A stretch of DNA of 7,796 nt from Treponema sp. Its GTDB lineage: Bacteria; Spirochaetota; Spirochaetia; Treponematales; Breznakiellaceae. Shown piece by piece: positions 1-4,858 of this stretch (positions are counted from its first letter, which is position 1; each line of letters opens with the position of its first letter). The translations under genes and the position numbers were made by a program. Below the pieces are notes generated by a model. It made no database searches. It worked only from the letters and a program-made list of their open reading frames with translations, and was not told where the DNA came from. Location of the stretch: positions 1 through 7,796 of the forward strand of contig JAITES010000274.1 of the NCBI GenBank assembly GCA_031281925.1. The letters run 5' to 3'.

Positions 1-315
1 CTTTCAAATGATATTACTGAAATATTAAAATCTATTTATGAAAAAACGGGTATAACCATTAAAAATATTCCGGAATCTGAATGGGAAATCAACAACGGTC
101 TTTCGCAGGATGTTAAAGATTTAATGAAAAAACGTAAAGTAAAATATTCAATGACTACCTGGATTGATCATAATGAATTACAATTGGTAATAAATAATAA
201 GGTTGATAATAAGTATTATATTTTTAGTGGTGAAACATTTAATGGACATTTTTTTTCACGTAATCAAATGGAATCTTATTTTCAGCAATATTTTAAAAAG
301 ATAAACAGGGAGTAA
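1..315 (+). CDS. Unrecognised small protein, 5' end outside the window
   Basis: The frame is open from the first base to the TAA at 313-315 and gives 104 residues with no start required inside the window, so the gene is cut by the left edge. An internal ATG at 124 would give only 63 residues and has no ribosome binding site in front of it. I do not recognise the family. The protein is soluble-looking, rich in Asn, Lys, Ile and Tyr, without membrane segments, and ends in a stretch of aromatic and basic residues (ESYFQQYFKKINRE). Base composition is about 30% GC, far below the operon further right, which suggests horizontal acquisition. Small AT-rich genes of this kind are often immunity or accessory proteins, but nothing in the sequence proves that here. 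A good Shine-Dalgarno for a following start overlaps its last codons. Confidence 0.6.
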   Translation, partial: LSNDITEILKSIYEKTGITIKNIPESEWEINNGLSQDVKDLMKKRKVKYSMTTWIDHNELQLVINNKVDNKYYIFSGETFNGHFFSRNQMESYFQQYFKKINRE

Positions 316-429
316 AATATGAGAGAACGTTTTCAAAGATGACTGATAAGAAGAATTTCATCTGTTTATGGTATTGGTGGAGATTATCAAGATATAGAAA
401 GTAAACAGAAATTGCTTAAAATCGACTAT

Positions 430-448
430 CCACCACCAAAGGTGGTGG
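430..448. repeat. Perfect 8-bp hairpin at the AT-rich/GC-rich border
   Basis: CCACCACC (430-437), loop AAA, GGTGGTGG (441-448). It lies where base composition switches from AT-rich to GC-rich. Read on the minus strand, the context is AAGCC overlapping the stem with a TTT loop. That resembles the AAGCC-stem-TTTA-stem layout common at the right ends of IS200/IS605-family elements carrying tnpB. No transposase gene is visible on either side, so an element remnant is an inference. There is no T-tract directly after the stem, which argues against a simple terminator. Confidence 0.45.
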
Positions 449-477
449 CTTTACGCCGATTTTATGACTACGCCACC
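444..477. repeat. Alternative pairing partner of the 430-448 hairpin
   Basis: GGTGGC (444-449) can pair with GCCACC (472-477), which excludes the 430-448 stem because both use the same GGTGG bases. In addition CACCGC (474-479) can pair with GCGGTG (537-542), competing with the terminator stem at 526-542. Such mutually exclusive pairings are seen in attenuators and in structured non-coding RNA, but short GC-rich repeats can also produce them by chance. Confidence 0.25.
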
Positions 478-496
478 GCAATTTCTTCAAGAAAAA

Positions 497-512
497 GGCT
501 ACAAGCATAGCC
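497..512. repeat. Short hairpin GGCTA/TAGCC
   Basis: GGCTA (497-501), six-base loop CAAGCA, TAGCC (508-512). It is the middle member of the hairpin cluster. It directly follows an odd palindrome TTTCTT-C-AAGAAA at 482-494. Individually weak; notable only because four inverted repeats fall within 115 bases. Confidence 0.3.
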
Positions 513-525
513 GCCAGAACATGAC

Positions 526-550
526 CACCGCCATAGGCGGTGTATTTTTA
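526..550 (+). terminator. Probable rho-independent terminator
   Basis: CACCGCC (526-532), loop ATA, GGCGGTG (536-542) forms a perfect 7-bp GC-rich stem and is followed at once by TATTTTTA (543-550). The stem plus T-rich tail fits an intrinsic terminator for plus-strand transcription coming from the AT-rich genes on the left. On the minus strand no T-tract follows, so it would not serve the antitoxin-like gene equally well. Confidence 0.55.
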
Positions 551-583
551 AGTTTTATTAAATGGTTCAAAATGATATTGGTA

Positions 584-862
584 TCAATGAGTACGACCAT
601 ACCGCTCATCCCGGTAATCAGCCAATTCTTTCCGGTAGTCGAAATCAGCGGGGAGTATCCCCTTATAGTTCATAAATGTCAGAAACCCGGCTTTGCGTTT
701 GTCAGGAGTTTGCTCCATCGCTTCATCATCATAGTTCCTGCCGGGTTTTGCGGGATGGAGAAAGGCGACGACCACTTCATACGGTTCATGTATGAAAGAA
801 AGTGAACTGGTATCTATTTTGACGGTATCGCCGCCGTTATAGAGCCCTTTTACCGCGACCAT
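584..862 (-). CDS. Small antitoxin-like protein
   Basis: 92 residues. The N-terminus (MVAVKGLYNGGDTVKID, then EPYEVVVAFL at about 27-36) has the pattern of small bacterial antitoxin-like proteins that begin with a short beta-rich MxAVKGxYxG segment, followed by a charged helical tail (FDYRKELADYRDERYG). No toxin gene of a known family is adjacent; the nearest gene on the same strand is the aspartic protease upstream. The start is the ATG at 860-862, with GGGGAGG at 865-871 on the minus strand only two bases away, and a sigma70-like promoter about 36 bases further upstream. That promoter segment is shared with the protease gene, which suggests co-regulation. The antitoxin label rests on sequence flavour only. 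The plus-strand frame over the same bases is a shadow. Confidence 0.6.
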   Translation of the reverse strand: MVAVKGLYNGGDTVKIDTSSLSFIHEPYEVVVAFLHPAKPGRNYDDEAMEQTPDKRKAGFLTFMNYKGILPADFDYRKELADYRDERYGRTH

Positions 863-898
863 AGCCTCCCCTAAATAATATCTTTTTTTCTAAACCCA

Positions 899-927
899 AA
901 TATAGACCGCTTTGCCTGATTTTGCAA
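899..927 (-). promoter_or_regulatory. Sigma70-type promoter of the antitoxin-like gene
   Basis: On the minus strand TTGCAA (922-927) and TATATT (899-904) are separated by 17 bases. The predicted start of transcription is near 892, leaving a leader of about 30 bases that carries the GGGGAGG ribosome binding site. The promoter lies inside the 40-bp segment that is repeated upstream of the aspartic protease gene. Confidence 0.6.
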
Positions 928-940
928 GGACCGTTGCGGC
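901..940. repeat. Copy A of a 40-bp promoter-bearing repeat
   Basis: Aligns with copy B at 1510-1550 at about 36 of 41 columns by hand, with four substitutions and one single-base gap. It contains TTGCC-tgatttt-GCAA, a slightly damaged form of the inverted repeat seen in copy B. It covers nearly all of the -35 to -10 region for the gene to its left. Confidence 0.75.
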
Positions 941-982
941 ATGTTGTCAGTCAGGTTTTTTGGGGTAGAATTGGGAGTTAGA

Positions 983-1009
983 GCGCAGGGGCGAAGAAGG
1001 CGCAGAAGG
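983..1009. repeat. Degenerate purine-rich tandem units
   Basis: Three imperfect units, GCGCAGGG, GCGAAGAAG and GCGCAGAAG, follow one another in the gap between the two minus-strand genes. They code for nothing apparent. Runs of this GCGCAGAGG-like type occur as short repeats in many bacterial genomes. No role can be assigned. Confidence 0.3.
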
Positions 1010-1015
1010 TTTTAT

Positions 1016-1033
1016 GAGAAAAATTGTTTTCTC
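1016..1033 (-). terminator. Weak hairpin after the protease gene
   Basis: GAGAAAA (1016-1022), loop ATTG, TTTTCTC (1027-1033) is a perfect 7-bp stem 16 bases beyond the TGA of the aspartic protease gene. It is AT-rich and lacks a clear T-tract on the minus strand, so it may be a weak terminator or only an mRNA 3'-end structure. It separates the protease gene from the second promoter at 899-927. Confidence 0.25.
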
Positions 1034-1049
1034 CACTCCTATATGGGGA

Positions 1050-1496
1050 TCATTTCCCGCTCATAAGGCGTCCGCATAGCTGCCGGACATATCTTACCCA
1101 TTCGTCGCCGTGAGCGCCGGTAAGGCGTTGATTAACCACATCAACCGTCAAATCCATTTCTTCAAGAGGATAGACGCCCAAAAGCACTTCGTCGGTTTCG
1201 CCTGAGAGGACTATGGGTCTGCTGATTGTGTCGCGGTCGTTCCAGATGATCTCCACGGGATCGGCGACGGCGCAGATTTCATGTTTACCTCCGGCAAGCG
1301 TAACGGCGCCTGTTTTTTCAATATCCAGGCCCAGTCTAAGGCGGAGCTTTTCCGGTATAACGAGCGGAGTAGCGCCTGTGTCCACTACCGCTTCAACCTC
1401 AACTTTACGGATCTGTGATTCTTTGAGAAGCCCGCGTTTTGCCATTCCCTGGTCGATAGTATTCACCAGCGTAAGTTTTGCCCTGGTTTCACCCAT
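1050..1496 (-). CDS. Clan AA retropepsin-like aspartic protease
   Basis: 148 residues. The active-site signature is plain: AVVDTGATPLVIPEKL with the catalytic Asp at residue 39 in VDTGA, preceded by the beta-strand region VEVEA. A second hydrophobic segment, VLLGVYPLEEMDLTVD (about 104-119), matches the position of the LLG element that closes the retropepsin fold. Like other single-domain bacterial members it has one DTGA and should act as a homodimer. Substrate and role are unknown. No signal peptide or membrane segment is visible, so it is probably cytoplasmic. The start at 1496 fits family N-termini (MGExxxKLxLxN), although there is no Shine-Dalgarno; the -10 box ends only 11 bases upstream. 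It lies divergent from rpsP and upstream of an antitoxin-like gene that shares its promoter sequence. Confidence 0.82.
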   Translation of the reverse strand: MGETRAKLTLVNTIDQGMAKRGLLKESQIRKVEVEAVVDTGATPLVIPEKLRLRLGLDIEKTGAVTLAGGKHEICAVADPVEIIWNDRDTISRPIVLSGETDEVLLGVYPLEEMDLTVDVVNQRLTGAHGDEWVRYVRQLCGRLMSGK

Positions 1497-1507
1497 AATG
1501 TAGACAT

Positions 1508-1537
1508 ATTATAGACAGCTTTGCCTGATTTTGGCAA
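1508..1537 (-). promoter_or_regulatory. Promoter of the aspartic protease gene, near-leaderless
   Basis: On the minus strand TTGCCA (1532-1537) and a perfect TATAAT (1508-1513) are 18 bases apart. The expected transcription start is about 1500-1502, giving a leader of only a few bases before the ATG at 1496. An inverted repeat TTGCC-7 nt-GGCAA overlaps the -35 box and could be an operator. Confidence 0.65.
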
Positions 1538-1550
1538 GAACTGTTGCGCC
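1510..1550. repeat. Copy B of the 40-bp promoter-bearing repeat
   Basis: Second copy of the segment at 901-940, upstream of the aspartic protease. Shared blocks include TATAGAC, GCTTTGCCTGATTTT, GCAAG and GTTGCG. Copy B retains the intact inverted repeat TTGCC/GGCAA (1521-1525 and 1533-1537). Confidence 0.75.
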
Positions 1551-1553
1551 CCA

Positions 1554-1582
1554 TTGACCAAACGCCTCTTCAATCCTATAAT
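1554..1582 (+). promoter_or_regulatory. Strong sigma70 promoter of the rpsP operon
   Basis: TTGACC (1554-1559) and TATAAT (1577-1582) are separated by exactly 17 bases. Transcription should begin near 1589, giving a leader of about 20 bases that contains GAGGAGG (1598-1604) four bases before the rpsP ATG. It is divergent from the protease promoter, the two -35 boxes being 16 bases apart, so the promoters may influence each other. Confidence 0.8.
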
Positions 1583-1608
1583 GCAGTACTAATTATTGAG
1601 GAGGCTAC

Positions 1609-1857
1609 ATGAGCGCCAGAATAAGGCTCAAGAAGTTTGGAACCAAGAAACGCCCCTATTACCGCATTGTGGTTATGGAAAAGCGGGACGCCCGGGATGG
1701 CAAAACTATCGAAGAGTTAGGCTACTATCATCCTATCGAAGCTGAAGACAAGCAGATTCTCTTTGATGAAACAAAGGCCAGGGTATGGCTTGAAAAAGGC
1801 GCTACCGTCACCGATACGGTACGCCGGATCTTCAATAAAAAAAATATCTCCCTGTAG
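1609..1857 (+). CDS. rpsP: Small ribosomal subunit protein bS16
   Basis: 82 residues, the usual length for bS16. The family pattern is complete: IRLKKFGTKKRPYYRIVV near the N-terminus, the RDARDGKTIEELGYYHP block, then a C-terminal helix (KARVWLEKGATVTDTVRRIF). The protein binds 16S rRNA and is needed for 30S assembly. The ATG at 1609 is preceded by GAGGAGG four bases upstream and by a near-consensus promoter, so this is the first gene of the operon. It is followed after 18 bases by the KH-domain gene, the order rpsP-khpA-rimM-trmD-rplS being widespread in bacteria. Confidence 0.97.
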   Translation: MSARIRLKKFGTKKRPYYRIVVMEKRDARDGKTIEELGYYHPIEAEDKQILFDETKARVWLEKGATVTDTVRRIFNKKNISL

Positions 1858-1875
1858 ACAGTAACGGAGAGACAA

Positions 1876-2109
1876 ATGGAAAAAGATCTGGTTGAATATA
1901 TCGTCAAGACTCTGGTCGATGACCCTACCCAGGTACAGCTCAGCGTGGTGGAGGGGGAAAAGTCCACCATCCTGGAGCTGAAGGTAGCGGAAAACGACAT
2001 CGGTAAGGTAATCGGCAAGCACGGACGGATTGCAAAGGCTATCCGCACGGTACTGCAGGCCGCCACCGCAAAGACCGGGAAACATACGGTTCTTGAGATT
2101 TTAGACTGA
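1876..2109 (+). CDS. khpA: KH-domain RNA-binding protein KhpA (YlqC family)
   Basis: 77 residues, essentially a single KH domain. The GxxG loop is GKHG at 47-50, within DIGKVIGKHGRIAKAIRT, followed by the helix and last strand ending at TVLEILD. Proteins of this family bind RNA and are usually encoded between rpsP and rimM, as here. In Gram-positive bacteria KhpA pairs with KhpB (Jag); whether that holds in this organism cannot be seen. GGAGAG lies about six bases before the ATG. Lengths, spacing and neighbours are all typical. Confidence 0.93.
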   Translation: MEKDLVEYIVKTLVDDPTQVQLSVVEGEKSTILELKVAENDIGKVIGKHGRIAKAIRTVLQAATAKTGKHTVLEILD

Positions 2110-2116
2110 AAATTTT

Positions 2117-2623
2117 TTGCTTGAACGATTTGTTGCCGGTATTACCGGTCAGCCTTTTGGACTTAAGGGTTTTGTAAAAGTTAGATCTCTTTCCGGCGAA
2201 ATCGAACACCTTCTAACGCTAAAAACAGTGTGTCTCAGGCAGGGAGAAAAGGAACGGGTATTTACCGTGGAGGAAACCGGCCTTGCCCTGCCCGCGGTGC
2301 TGATGAAATTTGCCGGTATAGAGAGTCCCGAGGCGGCCAGAGCCCTTTCCGGTGCGGAACTCCTTGTGGAACGGGGGCAGGCGGCTCCCCTGCGTGAGGG
2401 GGAATTCTACATCGAAGATCTCAAGGGTCTTGAGGTGACGGACGGCTCGGGAGAGCGACTGGGCAGCGTTAGAGATGTGATGGAAGGGGGCGGCGGCTTC
2501 CTTGTGGAACTGGAAATGCCCTCAGGCGAGTGCAGGCTGATACCCTTCCGGAACGAGTTTTTTGGTGAAATAGATCTGCAAAAAAGGAGTGCCCTTCTCC
2601 ATGCCCGCTGGATTCTGGAATGA
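2117..2623 (+). CDS. rimM: Ribosome maturation factor RimM
   Basis: 168 residues, normal for RimM. The N-terminal domain begins with the diagnostic RFVAGITGQPFGLKGFVKV (start of the RimM N barrel) and carries FAGIESPEAARALSGAEL. The linker and PRC-barrel follow from FYIEDLKGLEV (97-107) to the end, including RLIPFRNEFFGEIDL. RimM binds bS19/30S precursors and promotes maturation of the 30S head. The start is TTG at 2117, seven bases after the khpA stop; no canonical start lies in frame nearby and the N-terminus matches the family exactly. There is no clear Shine-Dalgarno, so translation is probably coupled to khpA. The stop overlaps the trmD start as ATGA. Confidence 0.94.
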   Translation: MLERFVAGITGQPFGLKGFVKVRSLSGEIEHLLTLKTVCLRQGEKERVFTVEETGLALPAVLMKFAGIESPEAARALSGAELLVERGQAAPLREGEFYIEDLKGLEVTDGSGERLGSVRDVMEGGGGFLVELEMPSGECRLIPFRNEFFGEIDLQKRSALLHARWILE

Positions 2624-3423
2624 AGTACACGGTTCTGACGATTTTCCCGGAGATTACCGATGCGTATTTTTCCGCTTCGATCATGGCCAGGGCGGTAAAG
2701 GCCGGTTTTGTAGAGTACCGTTCAATCAACATCCGGGATTTTGCCTTTGATAAGCACAAAAAAACTGATGATGCGCCTTACGGGGGCGGCGCGGGCATGC
2801 TCATGCTTGCGGAACCTTTGGGGCTTGCCCTGGAGGCCGCCGGTGTCTCAAAAAAAACCTGTCCGGAAACAGGGCCGCAATCCCCTGTCCGGGATCTTCC
2901 GGGCAAAAAAGTAATCTATCTTTCCCCTTCGGGCCGGCCTTTTACCCAAAACATGGCGGAGGAACTGGTTCAGAATGAGGAGTTGATCCTGATCTGCGGC
3001 CGTTACGAGGGCATTGATCAGCGGATCATCGATCTTTATGTGGATGAAGAAGTTTCCATCGGGGATTATGTCCTCTCTTCCGGGGAAGCGGCGGCCCTGG
3101 TTTTGATTGACTCAACCTACCGCCTGCTTGACCGGGTGATCAATGCCGAATCCCTCAGGGAGGAGAGTTTCGCAGGCGGGCTTTTGGAGTATCCCCAGTA
3201 TACACGCCCCGAAGTTTATGATACACTAAAAGTTCCCGAGGTGCTTCTTTCGGGGTACCATGAAAATATCCGGCGCTGGCGGCTTCAAAAGCGTCTGGAA
3301 AAAACCTTCGTCCTGAGGCAGGAGCTTATCCGCCGGGGAGAGGAAGCGGGGCTTTTTGATACTGAAACGCTTAAGATGATAGAGGAGATGCGGAAAAATT
3401 ATGAACGAGATCAGGGCAATTGA
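2620..3423 (+). CDS. trmD: tRNA (guanine-N1-)-methyltransferase TrmD
   Basis: 267 residues. It transfers a methyl group from S-adenosylmethionine to G37 of tRNAs, preventing +1 frameshifting. The SPOUT (trefoil-knot) signatures are clear: NIRDFAFDKHKKTDDAPYGGGAGMLM with YGGG at 54-57, YLSPSG, GRYEGID (127-133), SIGDYVLS (146-153), a conserved Asp at 164 in LIDSTYR, then YTRPEVYD and LLSGYHENIRRWR. Compared with the E. coli enzyme as I remember it, the loop between EPL and KVIYLSP is about 14 residues longer and is encoded by repeat-bearing DNA (2858-2892). It starts inside the rimM stop (ATGA) and its last 23 bases overlap rplS. Confidence 0.97.
   Translation: MKYTVLTIFPEITDAYFSASIMARAVKAGFVEYRSINIRDFAFDKHKKTDDAPYGGGAGMLMLAEPLGLALEAAGVSKKTCPETGPQSPVRDLPGKKVIYLSPSGRPFTQNMAEELVQNEELILICGRYEGIDQRIIDLYVDEEVSIGDYVLSSGEAAALVLIDSTYRLLDRVINAESLREESFAGGLLEYPQYTRPEVYDTLKVPEVLLSGYHENIRRWRLQKRLEKTFVLRQELIRRGEEAGLFDTETLKMIEEMRKNYERDQGN
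2858..2892. repeat. Duplicated CCTGTCCGG with hairpin inside trmD
   Basis: CCTGTCCGG occurs at 2858-2866 and again at 2884-2892. Between them ACAGG (2869-2873) can pair with the CCTGT of either copy. The segment encodes the extra loop residues of TrmD, roughly residues 79-95. It may be the trace of a small duplication or insertion tolerated in a surface loop. Confidence 0.45.
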
Positions 3424-3787
3424 AGAATCCCAGATGAAGAAAGACCCCCTCACCTTTAAGGTTGGGGATATGGTAAAAGTCCATTTCAGGATTATTGAAG
3501 GCAAGACCGAACGAATCCAGATCTACGAAGGCCTGGTAATAGCGTTTAAGAATTCCAGGGTTGGAAAAAGCTTTACGGTAAGAAAAAATTCCTATGGCGT
3601 GGGCGTTGAACGGGTATTCCCCCTCCACTCCCCCCGGATTGCCCAGGTTGAACTTGTCCGCCCCGGAAAGGTGCGCAGGGCCAAGCTCTACTATATCCGG
3701 AGCAAGATCGGCAAGGCAGCCAAGATCAAGGAACTTATCGTCTCCAAAAAGACCGATCAGAAGAGTAAACCCGCGGTTCAGAGTTAA
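3401..3787 (+). CDS. rplS: Large ribosomal subunit protein bL19
   Basis: 128 residues, slightly longer than the usual 115 or so because of a basic, Ser/Lys-rich C-terminal tail. The family blocks are present: FKVGDMVKVHFRIIEGKTERIQIYEGLVIA, then SFTVRKNSYGVGVERVFPLHSP and GKVRRAKLYYIRSKIGKAAKIKE. bL19 sits at the 30S-50S interface. The ATG at 3401 gives MNEIRAIEESQMKKD, which matches bL19 N-termini; the later ATG at 3434 would cut into the conserved region. The start overlaps the end of trmD by 23 bases in another frame, with AGAGGAG at 3381-3387 as the nearest purine-rich site, so translation is probably coupled. Confidence 0.96.
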   Translation: MNEIRAIEESQMKKDPLTFKVGDMVKVHFRIIEGKTERIQIYEGLVIAFKNSRVGKSFTVRKNSYGVGVERVFPLHSPRIAQVELVRPGKVRRAKLYYIRSKIGKAAKIKELIVSKKTDQKSKPAVQS

Positions 3788-3805
3788 GGGGCCGGGGTTG
3801 GGCGG

Positions 3806-4858
3806 GTGAAGGTCTCAAAGACTGACAGTATCCCTCCTCAAAAGCTCAAAACCCCTGTAAGTTCCGGCAAGACGGACGGGGAAACCCGTCCGGCGGAAGC
3901 GCTTTCCCCTCTTTCCCGCCGGGAATTGAAGGTTTCATCTCTTCCGGGAACAGCCTCCTTCCTGCAGCCAAAAAACAGCCTTGAATCCTCTGTCCTTAAA
4001 TATTCCCGTTTTTTCTCCCTGCCCCTCAATAAAAGCTTTCTCAGGACTCTCCGGGTCATGATCCTGCAGGCGGAGACTGAAAAAGAAGGGCTTCCGGGAA
4101 AATTACCCGAACAGGCGGCCCGGAAAGAGGCGGCCATGGCCTCCGGCGCCGCTGCCGCGGCGGACAAGGGCCTCCTTCTGAGCGGAGAGGCCTTGAGGCG
4201 CTATGCCGCCGCGATTGAAGGCGGGGCTCCGGATGAAACCCGGCAAGAGAGGCAGGACAGCCAACAGGAGGGCCGGGGCGGCCACGGAGGCGGAACTTTT
4301 TCGGAAAATTCCGAAAATTCTCCGAATTCTCATAATTCCGGCGGGGAAGGCTCACCGGGGGGATGGAAAGGGCAAAAGAAAAGGGAATTTTCGCCTGAGG
4401 AAGCCTCAAAACCCGGAGAACTCAAGGCCCGGCTCGCTCTTTCCCCCGACGAATCTCCGGCAGGCCTCCTCAACCGGGTAAAGGGCCGCTATAGCGGGAA
4501 ACGCTGGATCGTCCTCCCCTTCAGCGTGGAAGAGTTTCAGGTTTCCCTTCGCATACTTCTCAACGAAGAGCAGCGGGGGAACGAGGCGGATTACTTTACC
4601 CTGGATATTGCCGAAAAAGAGAGGCGGCGCATATTTTTCTGTGAGCGGAAAGGGGAGAGTTTCAGTCTAAAGGTCTATGTACAACCTCCGGAAAGAAAGG
4701 CGGCCCTCCAGTCTCTTGAAACAAAGCTCTCAAGGCTTCTGGATCTGGACAAAAACCAGGTTACGGTACTCAATGATGAAGAAAATTCGGTCTTTATAAA
4801 GGAACTTGAAGAAAAAACCAGTTCTGCCGCCTTGCCTTCCATAAATGAGGAGGTGTAA
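3806..4858 (+). CDS. FliK-like protein with low-complexity middle
   Basis: 350 residues beginning with GTG at 3806, 18 bases after rplS. Three parts can be seen: an N-terminal region with a helical stretch (VLKYSRFFSLPLNKSFLRTL, about 65-84); an Ala-, Gly-, Gln- and Ser-rich linker (about 100-215) including a four-fold Ser-x-Asn repeat at 166-178; and a compact C-terminal domain (about 220-335) starting near W234 with alternating hydrophobic strands, LDLDKNQVTVLND near its end. That domain resembles the Flg_hook domain of FliK in layout. FliK signals FlhB to switch export substrate, and the next gene is an FlhB-type switch domain, so a FliK-like role is the best guess. It is not the main hook-length gene by context. 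No signal peptide or membrane segment is visible. Function is inferred, not proven. Confidence 0.6.
   Translation: MKVSKTDSIPPQKLKTPVSSGKTDGETRPAEALSPLSRRELKVSSLPGTASFLQPKNSLESSVLKYSRFFSLPLNKSFLRTLRVMILQAETEKEGLPGKLPEQAARKEAAMASGAAAAADKGLLLSGEALRRYAAAIEGGAPDETRQERQDSQQEGRGGHGGGTFSENSENSPNSHNSGGEGSPGGWKGQKKREFSPEEASKPGELKARLALSPDESPAGLLNRVKGRYSGKRWIVLPFSVEEFQVSLRILLNEEQRGNEADYFTLDIAEKERRRIFFCERKGESFSLKVYVQPPERKAALQSLETKLSRLLDLDKNQVTVLNDEENSVFIKELEEKTSSAALPSINEEV
4301..4339. repeat. Four-fold Ser-x-Asn codon repeat in the FliK-like gene
   Basis: The bases encode SEN SEN SPN SHN S (residues 166-178). At DNA level GAAAATTC recurs. It marks a slippage-prone low-complexity linker, and its length may differ between strains. 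Confidence 0.55.

Larger units (their letters stand above)
319..510 (+). pseudogene. Possible broken ORF with in-frame TGA at codon 8
   Basis: AGGGAG at 307-312 sits six bases before the ATG at 319, a textbook initiation site. The frame reads MRERFQR and then meets TGA at 340-342. If the TGA is ignored the frame stays open for 55 more codons to the TAG at 508-510. The first part after the stop (for example ISSVYGIGGDYQDIESK) looks like ordinary protein, while the part beyond about 421 runs through the inverted-repeat cluster and does not. A second short frame begins at the ATG at 339, overlapping the TGA, and codes for 21 residues rich in Trp. I read this as a decayed or truncated partner gene of the upstream ORF. 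A functional seven-codon leader or a recoded TGA is possible but unsupported. Confidence 0.3.

Noticed and set aside
340..342. TGA as a selenocysteine codon
   Set aside because: No Cys-type active-site context surrounds it and the next residues are not redox-like. No SECIS-like hairpin starts within the few bases after it; the hairpins are about 90 bases away.
455..545. Possible C-terminus of a tnpB gene on the minus strand next to the IS605-like hairpin
   Set aside because: Short minus-strand frames end just before the hairpin, but none shows recognisable TnpB zinc-finger or RuvC motifs, and the sequence soon meets the end of the antitoxin-like gene.
464..805. 113-residue plus-strand ORF beginning MTTPPQFLQEKGYK
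   Set aside because: It runs through the hairpin cluster and then antisense to the antitoxin-like gene, which has its own promoter, ribosome binding site and family-like N-terminus. No initiation site precedes the ORF.
584..1496. Complete toxin-antitoxin system
   Set aside because: No toxin of a recognisable family (VapC, RelE, MazF, HicA) is encoded next to the antitoxin-like gene; calling the protease a toxin would be speculation.
1213..1503. 96-residue plus-strand ORF
   Set aside because: Antisense shadow of the aspartic protease gene; Ser-rich composition from reversed codons and no ribosome binding site.
1717..2085. Two minus-strand ORFs over rpsP/khpA
   Set aside because: Both are antisense to confidently identified core genes and lack promoters or start sites.
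3838..4481. Several ORFs in other frames across the FliK-like gene
   Set aside because: High-GC low-complexity DNA gives long open frames on both strands. Only the 3806-4858 frame has a structured C-terminal domain and fits between its neighbours.
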